NCBI GenBank assembly: GCA_963774305.1
Contig: CAVZEM010000009.1
Span: 1 to 64,000, forward strand
Reading direction: 5' to 3'
From: DASUPK01 sp963774305
GTDB lineage: Bacteria; Actinomycetota; Thermoleophilia; Solirubrobacterales; 70-9
DNA length: 64,000 nt
Below are positions 33,587 through 42,544 of this stretch, piece by piece; position 1 is the first letter of the stretch; each line of letters starts with the position of its first letter. The notes under the pieces were generated by a model. It searched no databases and was not told the DNA's origin. It was given only the letters and a program-made list of their open reading frames with translations. The translations under genes were made by a program, and so were the position numbers.

Positions 33587-34579
33587 ATGGAAGCCATGAC
33601 CACCCTGCCAGATTTCCAAATCCCGAAGATCGCGGGCGAGGATGCCGAGGAGAACAAGGGCACCTTCACCATCGAGCCGCTCGACAAGGGCTTCGGCTAC
33701 ACGTTCGGCAACAGCCTCCGCCGCGTGCTGCTCTCCTCCCTCGGCGGCGCCGCGATCACCAGCGTTCGCATCGAGGGCGTGGCTCACGAGTTCTCGACCA
33801 TCCCGGGCCTGAAGGAGGACGTCACCGACCTCGTCCTCAACCTGAAGGACGTCGTGGTGCGGATGCACACCGATGCCGATGAGGTGGAGACCCCGCTGGT
33901 CGCGACCGGCCCCGGCGAGGTCAAGGCCAAGGACATCGACCTGCCCGCGGGCGTCGAGATCCTCAACCCTGAGGCGCCGATCGCCACGCTCGAGAAGAAG
34001 ACCAAGCTCGAGATGTACCTGACGATCGGGCGCGGCCGCGGCTACTCGCCGGCGGACGAGAACAAGTCCGACGACAAGCCCATCGGCGTGGTTCCAATCG
34101 ACGCGATCTTCTCGCCGATCCGCCGCGCCGCCTACTCCGTCGACGCCGCCCGAGTCGGGCAGCGGACCGACTTCGACAAGCTCACGCTCGAGGTCGAGAC
34201 CGACGGCTCGATCGAGCCGGGTGCGGCGCTGCGCGAGGCCGCCGAGATCCTGATCAAGAGCCTGGCGATCTTCACCACCGCCGACCGCGTCGACGAGCTG
34301 CGGGGCGAGGGCGCGATTGCCGTGAGCGACGGGGCCGGTGGGGGCGGCGAGCCCGCATCGGTGCCCGGTGCCGATGGGCTCGACGAGATCCTGATCGAGG
34401 AGCTCGAGCTGGGCGTCCGCTCCTACAACTGCCTGAAGCGCGCCGGCATCCAGACCGTCGGCGAGCTCGTACGGAAGTCGGAGTCGGAGCTCAACGCGAT
34501 CCCGAACTTCGGTCGCAAGTCGATCGAAGAGGTCCAGGAGACGCTCCGCGCACGCGGCCTCTCGCTGCGAGCGGACTAG
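33587..34579 (+). CDS. rpoA: DNA-directed RNA polymerase subunit alpha
   Basis: 330 residues. The N-terminal assembly domain has GFGYTFGNSLRRVLLSSLGG and FSPIRRAAYSVDAARVGQRT. The C-terminal domain starts near residue 263 (LGVRSYNCLKRAGIQTVGEL) and contains the DNA/activator-contacting helix NFGRKSIEEV. A Gly/Ala linker (GAGGGGEPASVPGADG) joins them. The start at 33587 is followed by a second Met three codons on. The alpha dimer is the platform for beta and beta', encoded 25 kb upstream. Confidence 0.98.
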   Translation: MEAMTTLPDFQIPKIAGEDAEENKGTFTIEPLDKGFGYTFGNSLRRVLLSSLGGAAITSVRIEGVAHEFSTIPGLKEDVTDLVLNLKDVVVRMHTDADEVETPLVATGPGEVKAKDIDLPAGVEILNPEAPIATLEKKTKLEMYLTIGRGRGYSPADENKSDDKPIGVVPIDAIFSPIRRAAYSVDAARVGQRTDFDKLTLEVETDGSIEPGAALREAAEILIKSLAIFTTADRVDELRGEGAIAVSDGAGGGGEPASVPGADGLDEILIEELELGVRSYNCLKRAGIQTVGELVRKSESELNAIPNFGRKSIEEVQETLRARGLSLRAD

Positions 34580-34611
34580 GGCAACTAGAGTTCCTGCCCG
34601 GAGCGACGGCG

Positions 34612-34965
34612 ATGAGGCACCAGCGCAAGAGAGCAAAGCTGAGCCGGGATGCGGCTCACCGCACCTCAATGCTTCGCACCATGTCGAAGCAGCTGATCGA
34701 GCACGAGCGCATCCGGACGACTCAGCCGAAGGCGAAGGCGCTGAAGCCCGAATTCGAGAAGCTGATCACGCTGGCCAAGCGGGGTGACCTCCACGCCCGA
34801 CGGCAGGCGCTGTCGGAGCTCCACAACGACAAGTTCGCGGTCCACAAGCTGTTCACGGAGATCGCTCCGCGCTACGAGAGCCGGCCCGGCGGCTACACGC
34901 GCATCGTCAAGCTCGGGCCGCGTCGCAGCGACTCGGCCGAGATGGTGTTCCTCGAGCTGGTCTAG
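34612..34965 (+). CDS. rplQ: 50S ribosomal protein L17
   Basis: 117 residues: MRHQRKRAKLSRDAAHRTSM, LIEHERIRTTQPKAKALKPE and GGYTRIVKLGPRRSDSAEM, all typical. The last cistron of the alpha operon. Its stop region overlaps by 4 nt the end of a convergent membrane protein gene. Confidence 0.98.
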   Translation: MRHQRKRAKLSRDAAHRTSMLRTMSKQLIEHERIRTTQPKAKALKPEFEKLITLAKRGDLHARRQALSELHNDKFAVHKLFTEIAPRYESRPGGYTRIVKLGPRRSDSAEMVFLELV

Positions 34966-35240
34966 CGGCCGGTCTTGAAGCTCGAGCCCGAGCCGCGGCG
35001 GTTCGGTCCGAGCGCGAACATCACGGCGAACGTGAAGACCACGATCACGCCGAGGACGACCCACTGGGCCCAATTCTCGATGGTCGAGAGCGCAACGACG
35101 CAGAGCGCGATTCCGACGATCAGGGCGATCACGCTGTAGATCGCGGAGCCCTTCTCCGAGCCTCGGCGGATCCCCTCTCCGCCCGCAAGCAGGTCGCTGC
35201 GCTCGTACTGAGAGCGCTGGGTGATGTCCGTGTTTGCCAT
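34962..35240 (-). CDS. small two-helix membrane protein, paralogue of next gene
   Basis: 92 residues from MANTDITQRSQYERSDLLAG. A polar N-terminus of about 33 residues is followed by two helices (YSVIALIVGIALCVVALSTI and WVVLGVIVVFTFAVMFALG) and a short Arg-rich end. IENWAQWVVLG and NRRG are shared with the gene at 35325-35576. AGGGAGAG lies before the ATG. No known function; the polar N-terminus would face the cytoplasm if both termini are inside. Confidence 0.65.
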   Translation of the reverse strand: MANTDITQRSQYERSDLLAGGEGIRRGSEKGSAIYSVIALIVGIALCVVALSTIENWAQWVVLGVIVVFTFAVMFALGPNRRGSGSSFKTGR

Positions 35241-35324
35241 ATCTCTCCCTCTTCGACGCCGAGTCGAAGACACCTTACGCGCATCCGGGGCCGTTACGAA
35301 GTGAGTGGCCTCACAGACGGGGCG

Positions 35325-35576
35325 TCAGTTGCCGCGGCGATTGGGGCTGACGGCGATCATGAAGCCGATCACTGTCAGGATGATCGCGCCGAGCACGACC
35401 CACTGGGACCAGTTGTCGATCTGGTCGAAGGCGATCGCGGCGCCCACCATGCCGAGGATGAGGACGATGATCTCGTAGGAGGCCAGCCCGGCCCTGCTCG
35501 GCCCGTGACCGAAGAGCTCCTGGCGGGCCTCCTCCTGTGAGATCGAGGCTGGTTCGTCCGAGCCGGGCAGTGCCAT
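35325..35576 (-). CDS. small two-helix membrane protein, paralogue of previous gene
   Basis: 83 residues from MALPGSDEPASISQEEARQE. Two helices follow (IIVLILGMVGAAIAFDQI and WVVLGAIILTVIGFMIAVS). The loop IDNWSQWVVLG and end NRRG match the downstream neighbour. The two genes are an old tandem duplication lying inverted between rplQ and truA. Function unknown. Confidence 0.65.
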   Translation of the reverse strand: MALPGSDEPASISQEEARQELFGHGPSRAGLASYEIIVLILGMVGAAIAFDQIDNWSQWVVLGAIILTVIGFMIAVSPNRRGN

Positions 35577-35583
35577 CGCTGGG

Positions 35584-35589
35584 TAGTGT
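35584..35589 (+). promoter_or_regulatory. candidate -10 box of leaderless truA
   Basis: TAGTGT ends 9 nt before the GTG of truA, with no ribosome binding site between. Confidence 0.35.
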
Positions 35590-35598
35590 CGCGCACTT

Positions 35599-36354
35599 GT
35601 GACCACCTTGCGCATGAATTTGGCCTACCACGGCGCCGGCTTCGCGGGCTGGGCGGCCCAGCCCGGCCGCAGAACCGTGCAGGGTGAGCTGGAGAGCGCC
35701 CTGGAGCGGATCCTGGGCGGCCCCACGCCACTCACCGTGGCGGGGCGAACGGATGCAGGCGTCCACGCCTGGGGACAGGTGGCGAGCTTCGTCATCGAGC
35801 GCGAGCCGCCGGAGGAGCTGGCCAGGGCACTCAACTCGCTCACCGGCCCGGATCTGGCCGTACTGAGCGCGGAGGCGGCCCCCGACGGCTTCGATGCCCG
35901 GCGCGACGCGCGGGCGCGCACCTACTGCTACCGCGTTCTCTCCGACCTGACCCCGAATCCATTCGAGGCGGGTGTTTCGCTGTTCTGGCCGCACCGGGTC
36001 GATCGAGGCGAGCTCGCTCGCTGCGGCGACGCCGTGCGCGGAACGCATGACTTCACCGCCTTCACGCCCACCCAGACCGAGCACGTCCGTTTCGAGCGGG
36101 ATGTTTTTCGCGCCGACTGGCACGAGAAGCCCGCGGTCCTGGGGGAGGGCACCGTGCTCGAGCTCTGGATCGAGGCAGATGCCTTCATGCGCAATATGGT
36201 CCGCGTGCTGGTGGGCACCATGCTCGAGGTCGCCGGTGGCCGCCGTTCGTTCGAGGACTTCCGGTCACTCCTGGAGGGAGCGCCACGGGAGCGGGCCGGA
36301 GACACGGCGCGAGCTCATGGACTGCACCTGGCAGGCGTGAGCTACGGGGCCTAG
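35599..36354 (+). CDS. truA: tRNA pseudouridine(38-40) synthase
   Basis: 251 residues from GTG. The catalytic Asp is D52 in AGRTDAGVHA. YHGAGFAGWAAQPGRRTVQG and the C-terminal MRNMVRVLVGTMLEVAGGRR are family signatures. The enzyme makes pseudouridine in the anticodon arm. truA usually follows rplQ in actinobacteria, and does so here apart from the inverted membrane-protein pair. No Shine-Dalgarno is seen. Confidence 0.96.
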   Translation: MTTLRMNLAYHGAGFAGWAAQPGRRTVQGELESALERILGGPTPLTVAGRTDAGVHAWGQVASFVIEREPPEELARALNSLTGPDLAVLSAEAAPDGFDARRDARARTYCYRVLSDLTPNPFEAGVSLFWPHRVDRGELARCGDAVRGTHDFTAFTPTQTEHVRFERDVFRADWHEKPAVLGEGTVLELWIEADAFMRNMVRVLVGTMLEVAGGRRSFEDFRSLLEGAPRERAGDTARAHGLHLAGVSYGA

Positions 36355-36387
36355 GGCGTGCGTCACAGAGGCGGCTAGCTCCCCACC

Positions 36388-36393
36388 TAGAAT
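36388..36393 (+). promoter_or_regulatory. candidate -10 box of leaderless surE
   Basis: TAGAAT ends 10 nt before the surE ATG and the intervening bases hold no convincing ribosome binding site. Confidence 0.45.
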
Positions 36394-36403
36394 CGGTGGT
36401 CGG

Positions 36404-37258
36404 ATGCGCGTTCTGATCACCAACGACGACGGGATCCAGGCGACGGGGCTGAATGCCCTGCGCCGCGAGCTGCGCAAGAACCCCGATCTCGAGGTCCACA
36501 TGATCGCGCCGGACTCCAACCGCAGCGCGACCGCGCGCAGCATCACGACCCGTTCTCCCCTCTGGGTCGAGGAGATCGTCTTCGACGACGGCTCGAGCGG
36601 CTATGCGACCGACGGGACCCCCGTGGACTGCGTGCGCTTCGCCGAGCTCGGCCTGGTCGGAGAACGGCCCGAGCTGATCGTCTCGGGCATCAATCACGGC
36701 TCAAATCTCGGCGACGACATCACCTATTCGGGAACCGTGGCCGCAGCTCTGGAGGGCATCGTTCTCGGCATCCCCGCGATCGCGATCTCCCAGCAGTCGG
36801 CGGCGCGCGAGATGGACTTCCGCTGGGGCCGTGAGTTCGACTTCTCGGTGGCGGCGGCGTTCGCCGCCGAGCTGGTCAAGCGCGTCGCCGAGGACCCGTT
36901 GCCCGCGGACACCCTGCTCAACGTCAACTGCCCGGCGGGGTCTCCCAGCGGCATCGAGGTGACGCACCTGGGCAAGCGCCTCTACAACGACGAGATGAAG
37001 CTCGTGGACGAGGATCCCGAGTCCGGCAGGCACAGGTACCAGATCTACGGCTTCGAGCCCTCGTTCGAGGACGAGCCGGGCTCCGACCTTTCGGCGATCG
37101 CGGCCGAGCGCATCTCGGTCACCCCAGTTCACTTCGATCTGACCGACCGGCCGAGCCTCGACCGGCTGAAGGGCTGGGATTTCGCCGGGATGCTCGGCCA
37201 GGCCGAGTCGCGGACCACCCCGAATGACACGGCCGGAGAGGCCTCCACCCGGCGGTGA
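36404..37258 (+). CDS. surE: 5'/3'-nucleotidase SurE
   Basis: 284 residues. The active-site Asp pair is D8-D9 in MRVLITNDDGI. Further metal/phosphate residues are Ser in APDSNRSATA and Asn in VSGINHGSNLGDD. SurE removes phosphate from nucleoside monophosphates. The C-terminal about 20 residues are extra and polar. The stop overlaps the ligA GTG by 4 nt, so both are probably made from one mRNA. Confidence 0.96.
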   Translation: MRVLITNDDGIQATGLNALRRELRKNPDLEVHMIAPDSNRSATARSITTRSPLWVEEIVFDDGSSGYATDGTPVDCVRFAELGLVGERPELIVSGINHGSNLGDDITYSGTVAAALEGIVLGIPAIAISQQSAAREMDFRWGREFDFSVAAAFAAELVKRVAEDPLPADTLLNVNCPAGSPSGIEVTHLGKRLYNDEMKLVDEDPESGRHRYQIYGFEPSFEDEPGSDLSAIAAERISVTPVHFDLTDRPSLDRLKGWDFAGMLGQAESRTTPNDTAGEASTRR

Positions 37259-39315
37259 GCGCTCCAAAGGGGGCAAAGAGGCGCGCCGAGGAGCTGCGGC
37301 GGGAGATCGGCAAGCACGATCACCGGTACTACGTGCTCGACGACCCGCTGGTCTCGGACACCGAGTACGACGACCTCCTCCGCGAACTGCGGCAGATCGA
37401 GGAGGCCAACCCCGAGCTGCTCACCCCCGACTCCCCGACGCAGCGCGTTGGCGGGAAGCCGCTCGACAAGTTCAAGCAGGTCGAGCACCACGAGCCGATG
37501 CTCTCGCTCGCCAACGCCCGCAACGAGGACGAGCTGCGGGCCTGGGCCAAGCGGGTCGAGCGCCAGCTCGAGCGCCTCGACATCTCCGGGCGCGAGATCC
37601 GCTACGTGACTGAGCCGAAGGTCGATGGCCTGGCGATTTCGCTCACCTACGAGAACGGCGTCTTCACCCGCGGGGCGACGCGGGGCGACGGCCGCATCGG
37701 CGAGGACGTCACGCAGAATCTGAAGACGATCAAGGCGATCCCGCTGAGCATCAAGGACGCGGCCGAGCTGGTCGAGGTGCGCGGCGAGATCTACCTGCCG
37801 ATCGCCGGCTTCACCAAGGTGAACGAACAGCGGGCGCAGGACGGCGAGCCGACCTTCGCCAATCCTCGCAATGCGGCCGCCGGGTCGCTCCGCCAGCTCG
37901 ATTCATCGATCACCGCCACCAGGCCGCTCTCGATCTGGTGCTACGGAGTGGCCGCCCTGCGGGGCTGGGAGCCCGACAGCCACTCGGGGTCGCTCGAATG
38001 GTTGCGCGAGCGCGGCTTCAAGGTCAACGACGACATCTCGATCCTGCACGGCGTCGACGAGGTCGCGGAGCGCTGCCGCTGGTGGGAGAACCGCCGCGAC
38101 GCGCTCGACTTCGAGATCGACGGAGTCGTGGTCAAGGTCGACGATCGGGGGCTGCAGCGCGAGCTCGGCGTCGCTGGACGAGAGCCCCGCTGGGCCGTCG
38201 CCTGGAAGTTCCCGCCGACGACGGCCACGACCAAGCTCAACAAGATCGTCTGGAACGTCGGGCGCACAGGGCACCTGCTGCCGTTCGCGATGCTGGAGCC
38301 GGTGCACGTCAGCGGCGTCACGGTCAGCACCGCCACGCTCCACAACGAGGAGGACCTGGAGCGGAAGGACGTCCGTGAGGGCGACGAGGTGGTCGTGATG
38401 CGGGCGGGCGACGTGATCCCGCAGGTCGTCTCGCCGATCACGCAGCGGCGCAGGAAGGGGGCCCGCAAGCCCAGGCCGCCGAAGAAGTGCCCTCTCTGCG
38501 GCACCCCCACTGTGAAGCCCGAGGACAGCGTCTTCACGATCTGCCCGAACCGGACCGGCTGCCCGGGCCAGCAGTTCCAGCACGTCAAGCACTTCCGCGG
38601 CGCCCTCGAGATCGAGGGGCTGGGCGAGAAGAACGCCTACCGCTTTCTGCAGGAGGGCGTGATCTCCGACGCCGCCGACATCTTCGACCTGACCGCCGAG
38701 CGGATCGCCGAGCTCGAGGGCTTCGGCCAGATCTCGGCCGAGAACCTGATCGAGGAGATCGAGGGCGCGAAGAAGATGCCCTTCTCTCGCGTCCTGTACG
38801 CGCTCGGGATCCCGGGGATCGGCTTCGTCAACGCCGAGTCTCTCGCCGAGCACTTCGGCACGATGGACGCGCTCCTCGAGGCGCAGCCCGAGGAGATCGT
38901 GCAGGCGGAGGGGATCGGCCCGGTGCTGGCCGAGCAGATCTACGAGGAGCTCTCCGAGGACCGAACCCGGAAGCTGATCGAGCGGCTGCGGAAGGCCGGA
39001 TTACGCATGGAGCTCGATCGCTCCGAGCGCCGCAAGCAGGGTGGCCCGCTCGACGGCAAGACCCTCGTGCTCACCGGCACGCTCCCGAACCTGAGCCGCG
39101 AGCAGGCCACACGGCTGATCCGCCTGGCCGGTGGGAAGGTGGTCAACTCGGTCTCGAAGAAGACCGACTACGTGATCGCCGGGGACAGTCCCGGCTCCAA
39201 GCTGGCAAAGGCGGAGGAGTTCGGGACCGACGTGATCGACGAGAAGGGCCTGCAAAAGCTCGTCGGCGAGGACGGTGCGCCCAGTAAGGGCACGCCCCCG
39301 CGGGGCCGGGTCTAA
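37255..39315 (+). CDS. ligA: NAD-dependent DNA ligase
   Basis: 686 residues from GTG overlapping surE. Domain Ia is HDHRYYVLDDPLVSDTEYD. The AMP-accepting lysine is K122 in EPKVDGLAIS. An OB-fold follows, then the Cys4 zinc finger (KCPLCGTP, ICPNRTGCPG), helix-hairpin-helix repeats (GLGEKNAYRFL, GIPGIGFVNAESLAEHFG) and a C-terminal BRCT domain (LDGKTLVLTGTLPNLSREQA). It seals nicks in replication and repair. A hairpin terminator follows. Confidence 0.98.
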   Translation: MSAPKGAKRRAEELRREIGKHDHRYYVLDDPLVSDTEYDDLLRELRQIEEANPELLTPDSPTQRVGGKPLDKFKQVEHHEPMLSLANARNEDELRAWAKRVERQLERLDISGREIRYVTEPKVDGLAISLTYENGVFTRGATRGDGRIGEDVTQNLKTIKAIPLSIKDAAELVEVRGEIYLPIAGFTKVNEQRAQDGEPTFANPRNAAAGSLRQLDSSITATRPLSIWCYGVAALRGWEPDSHSGSLEWLRERGFKVNDDISILHGVDEVAERCRWWENRRDALDFEIDGVVVKVDDRGLQRELGVAGREPRWAVAWKFPPTTATTKLNKIVWNVGRTGHLLPFAMLEPVHVSGVTVSTATLHNEEDLERKDVREGDEVVVMRAGDVIPQVVSPITQRRRKGARKPRPPKKCPLCGTPTVKPEDSVFTICPNRTGCPGQQFQHVKHFRGALEIEGLGEKNAYRFLQEGVISDAADIFDLTAERIAELEGFGQISAENLIEEIEGAKKMPFSRVLYALGIPGIGFVNAESLAEHFGTMDALLEAQPEEIVQAEGIGPVLAEQIYEELSEDRTRKLIERLRKAGLRMELDRSERRKQGGPLDGKTLVLTGTLPNLSREQATRLIRLAGGKVVNSVSKKTDYVIAGDSPGSKLAKAEEFGTDVIDEKGLQKLVGEDGAPSKGTPPRGRV

Positions 39316-39327
39316 GCAAGTGCCCTA

Positions 39328-39347
39328 GCCGCTCGGTGCGGCCTTTT
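39328..39347 (+). terminator. ligA terminator
   Basis: GCCGC (39328-39332) and GCGGC (39338-39342) with a 5-nt loop are followed by CTTTT, 13 nt after the stop. Confidence 0.6.
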
Positions 39348-39476
39348 CAGCCGCCCTCCTCCTCAGACGGGATCCGGACCTGCCAAGGTGTAGCGCCACT
39401 AGGGCCACCGACAGCGATCCCAACAGCGAGGGCCGAGGTCAAGTGGCTATAGCTGCATAACACGAGAGGGGCGACC

Positions 39477-39677
39477 ATGCTCCAGAGCACGACGCTCGCC
39501 GAAGGGCACGTCCACCGGATGCTCGCGACTGGGTCCCCGTTCGATGAGATCGAGGACTACATCAACAAGACCAAGCTGCGCGATCTCCAGAAGTCGGCAC
39601 TTTGGCTGATCGCCTGGTCGGGGCAGGAGCGCTCCGTGCAGCGCCGAGTTGCGCACGAGGCGTTAGCCCTCAGCTAG
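39477..39677 (+). CDS. 66-residue protein of unknown function
   Basis: MLQSTTLAEGHVHRMLATGS is followed by FDEIEDYINKTKLRDLQKSA and LWLIAWSGQERSVQRRVAHE. It is a small, mixed-charge, helix-rich soluble protein with two Trp and no Cys. GAGAGGGG stands before the ATG. Nothing suggests an enzyme. It is convergent with the carboxypeptidase gene, whose stop is 3 nt away. I do not recognise the family, but codon use matches that of neighbouring genes. Confidence 0.6.
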   Translation: MLQSTTLAEGHVHRMLATGSPFDEIEDYINKTKLRDLQKSALWLIAWSGQERSVQRRVAHEALALS

Positions 39678-39679
39678 AT

Positions 39680-40984
39680 CTAGCGCGAGAAGCGGGCGAT
39701 CAGGGCCGCCATCCGGTCCTGGACCACGTGGGCGCGGTCGACGTTCACCCGGTTCATCAGCAGCGAGAAGATCACGGCATGGTCCGCGTCATCGCCGCCG
39801 CGGAAGCAGTAGCCCGAGAGGGCGCTGACTCCGTCGAGCGTTCCCGTCTTCAGGTGGCAGTTGCCGGCGGCGGCCGTCCCGCGCATGCGGTGGGCCACCG
39901 TCCCGGTGCGGCCGGCGACTGCGAGGGAGTCGATCCACGCGTCCCGCAGGCGCTCCTGGGCGAGCTGCTCATCGGGCGACTTCTTCTTGTCGATCTCGAT
40001 TATCGAGGCGAGCAGCTTGACCACTGACGCAGGGGAGGCCTTGTTGCGACGCGTCAGCCCTGAGCCGTTCTCGCCGTTGAATTGCGCACCCTGGCTGGAC
40101 GCGAAGCGGCGCACCACGTCGATGCCCCCGGCGGTCGATCCGCTGCTGCCGAACTGGGCTCCGACGTCCTTGAGGAGCATCTCGGCGTAAAAGTTGTTCG
40201 AGGGGACATTTGTGTCCTGGACCAGGTCGGCCATGGTCTCCGACCCGTAGTCGGCGATCTGGTTGGCTCCCTGCGGGACGCTCGCCGGGGTGACGCTGTT
40301 CCCGATCGAGATCCCGTCCTTGCGGAGTGCGTCCTCGAACTTCTGGGCGGCGCTCTTGGCCGGGTCGCTCGAAGAGCCGTTGTCGACCACCAATCCGGAG
40401 AGTGTCCCGACGCCCTCCGGGGTGATCCCGTGCTCCGGAATGCCGGCGACGTGGTCGAGGAAGGAGTCGTCGTAGCGCAGCGGGCCCTGCACCGTGGTCA
40501 CTCCCGCCGCGCGAACCCGGTCGGCGAGCTTCGTCAGGCCGGTCGCGCTCAGTGTCGGATCTCCGCCGCCGCGCAGGTAGAGGCCCTGGCTGACGCCGTC
40601 GCTGATGTCGTCCGTCGACCAGGCGGTCGTGTGCAGCCTGGTCTCGGGCAGGAAGCGCGCGAGCGCTGTCGAGGTGGTGAAGAGCTTTGAGTTCGAGGCC
40701 AGTATCCGCGTCCGCCCGCCCTTGCGGGCGAAGAGCACCTGGTGGGTGCTCGGATCGAAGACGAACGCGCCGCTCTTGCCGACCCTGCGGAAGAGCTTGC
40801 CAAGACCCGCAGCCAGCTTCGAGCGTGAGACGGCGGTATGGGCCGCCGCGGCGCCATAGGCGACGGGCGTGGCGAAGGCCTTGTCCGGGGCCTGCGGGCG
40901 TGCCTGAGCGGCCGTGGCAGGCGCGATCAGGGCCGCCACGAGCAGCGCGATTCCTATCACCCCTTTGTGCCTGAGCATCCTCAT
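39680..40984 (-). CDS. D-alanyl-D-alanine carboxypeptidase/endopeptidase (PBP4 type, S13)
   Basis: 434 residues from MRMLRHKG with a signal peptide ending near AATAAQA (here APATAAQARP). The penicillin-binding motifs are SxxK at S97-K100 (ASNSKLFTT), SxN in VPSNNFYAEML and KTG in HLKTGTLDG, in the order and spacing of the DacB family. It trims or cuts peptidoglycan peptides outside the membrane. A second Met two codons on is equally possible; longer frames upstream are unlikely. It diverges from the patatin gene. Confidence 0.9.
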   Translation of the reverse strand: MRMLRHKGVIGIALLVAALIAPATAAQARPQAPDKAFATPVAYGAAAAHTAVSRSKLAAGLGKLFRRVGKSGAFVFDPSTHQVLFARKGGRTRILASNSKLFTTSTALARFLPETRLHTTAWSTDDISDGVSQGLYLRGGGDPTLSATGLTKLADRVRAAGVTTVQGPLRYDDSFLDHVAGIPEHGITPEGVGTLSGLVVDNGSSSDPAKSAAQKFEDALRKDGISIGNSVTPASVPQGANQIADYGSETMADLVQDTNVPSNNFYAEMLLKDVGAQFGSSGSTAGGIDVVRRFASSQGAQFNGENGSGLTRRNKASPASVVKLLASIIEIDKKKSPDEQLAQERLRDAWIDSLAVAGRTGTVAHRMRGTAAAGNCHLKTGTLDGVSALSGYCFRGGDDADHAVIFSLLMNRVNVDRAHVVQDRMAALIARFSR

Positions 40985-41077
40985 CCGTTCGGCGCGGCCA
41001 CACCGCGCTCCTGCCTGAAACAGCCCCCAGCGGGCAAGGTAGCGGTGCCTAGCTGGCTGACCAGCCCGCACCGCTGG

Positions 41078-41083
41078 CATAAT
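41078..41083 (+). promoter_or_regulatory. candidate -10 box of the patatin gene
   Basis: CATAAT ends 10 nt before the ATG in a region otherwise poor in A/T. No purine-rich ribosome binding site is present. Confidence 0.35.
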
Positions 41084-41093
41084 CCCCTCTCCC

Positions 41094-42377
41094 ATGGGGA
41101 AAGTCGTCCAGTTCGACGGCCCCGACGGTGAGCGCAGCGGCAGTTCCAGAGGGAGGAAGCGCCGCGGTCGGGGCGACAAGACCGCCTTGGTTCTCGGCGG
41201 CGGTGGGTTCACCGGCGGCGTCTACGAGATGGGCGCGCTGCGCGCGTTCGACCTCCTGGCGGTGAACCGCACAGTCAACGACTTCGACATCTACGTCGGC
41301 ACGAGCGCCGGCGCGTTCGTCGCCAGCATGGTCGCCAACGGCGTCACCCCGGAGGAGATGTTCCGCGTCCTCGACAAGGCCCTCCCCTCGCCGATCGAGA
41401 ATGCCTCGCTGCGCACTCTGCTCCGTCCGAATTACAAGGGTTTCGCCAATCGGCTGGCCCTGCTGCCGTTGCGAGCAGCGGCCACGGTCCGCCGGCTGGC
41501 GGGGAACATCGGCGAGATCTCCATGGTCGACATCGTCATGGGCCTGGCCGAGGGCCTTCCGACCGGGATCTACCACAACCGCGGGATCGAGGGGTACATC
41601 CGCACCGTGCTCTCGGACCCCGACCGCACCAACGACTTCCGGGGGCTCGACGCCGAGCTCCGGATCACCGCGACGGACCTCGACACCTGCGAGCGGATCG
41701 TCTTCGGCGAGGGAGAGTGGGACAACGTGCCGATCTCCCGCGCCGTTGCCGCCTCCGGGGCGCTGCCGATCGTCTACGAGCCATACGAGCTCCGCGGTCG
41801 CCAGCTCGTCGACGGCGGGATCGTCTCGACGACCAACGTCGACGTCGCCGTGGAGGCCGGCGCCAAGTTCATCGTCGTCGTCAATCCGCTGGTCCCGTAC
41901 GTGAACGACTTCGAAACCCGGATCCCGACGGTCTTCGGCTCCCGGGTTCGCCGCGTCTCCGACATGGGCATGCCGGCCATCGGGAACCAGGCTTTCCGCC
42001 TGATGGCCCACGCCCGCCTGCACCTGGCGGTCCAGTCGTGGAACGAGCGCTTCCCGGACGTCGACATCATCCTGATCGAGCCCGAGTTCGACGACGAGCT
42101 GATGTTCGGGACCTCGATCCTCGATTATTCGTCTCGCCTGGAGATCGCCAAGCATGGGTTCGAGTCCGTCACCGTCAGGCTCGCCCGCGACTACCAGCGC
42201 TACAAGGAGATCGCCGCGCGCCACGGCATCGAGATCTCGGCTCGGCGCGTGCAGCGAGTCCTCGACACGGTGGTCGAGGAGGAGAAGGGGATTTCCGCCT
42301 GGCGGCGGGTGCTCGAGCAGACCACCGGCGCGCTGCTGCGACAATCGGATCAGGCCGAGGAAGCCGCCGAGAGCTAG
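41094..42377 (+). CDS. patatin-like phospholipase
   Basis: 427 residues. Oxyanion loop GGGGFTGG (residues 35-42), nucleophile S71 in GTSAG and catalytic D240 in DGG are all present, so a Ser-Asp dyad hydrolase is expected. A basic, Ser-rich N-terminus (residues 10-28) lacks a signal peptide. The C-terminal third (FESVTVRLARDYQRYKEIAA) is charged and helical. Bacterial patatins hydrolyse phospholipids or storage lipids; the substrate is not evident. Confidence 0.9.
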   Translation: MGKVVQFDGPDGERSGSSRGRKRRGRGDKTALVLGGGGFTGGVYEMGALRAFDLLAVNRTVNDFDIYVGTSAGAFVASMVANGVTPEEMFRVLDKALPSPIENASLRTLLRPNYKGFANRLALLPLRAAATVRRLAGNIGEISMVDIVMGLAEGLPTGIYHNRGIEGYIRTVLSDPDRTNDFRGLDAELRITATDLDTCERIVFGEGEWDNVPISRAVAASGALPIVYEPYELRGRQLVDGGIVSTTNVDVAVEAGAKFIVVVNPLVPYVNDFETRIPTVFGSRVRRVSDMGMPAIGNQAFRLMAHARLHLAVQSWNERFPDVDIILIEPEFDDELMFGTSILDYSSRLEIAKHGFESVTVRLARDYQRYKEIAARHGIEISARRVQRVLDTVVEEEKGISAWRRVLEQTTGALLRQSDQAEEAAES

Positions 42378-42540
42378 CGCCGGTGAACGTCTCGCGCCGT
42401 CGCCTGGTCGGTGGGCTTGATCGATAGGTAGTCGACGTCGACATGCGGCGGGCGAGTCACCACGTAGGCGATTGCGTCCGCGACGTCCTCGGCGCTCAGC
42501 GGCCTCGTGCCCTCGTACACCTTGTCGGCCTTCTTGGCAC
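42374..42540 (-). pseudogene. C-terminal remnant of a short-chain dehydrogenase (YdfG-like)
   Basis: The minus strand encodes AKKADKVYEGTRPLSAEDVA, then TRPPHVDVDYLSIKPTDQAT, which is the C-terminus of SDR-family 3-hydroxy acid/serine dehydrogenases. Upstream of Gly-Ala-Lys-Lys (about 42540) the similarity stops and no start codon or Rossmann motif follows. About 200 N-terminal residues are missing. The stop overlaps the patatin gene end by 4 nt. Confidence 0.7.
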
Positions 42541-42544
42541 CGAT

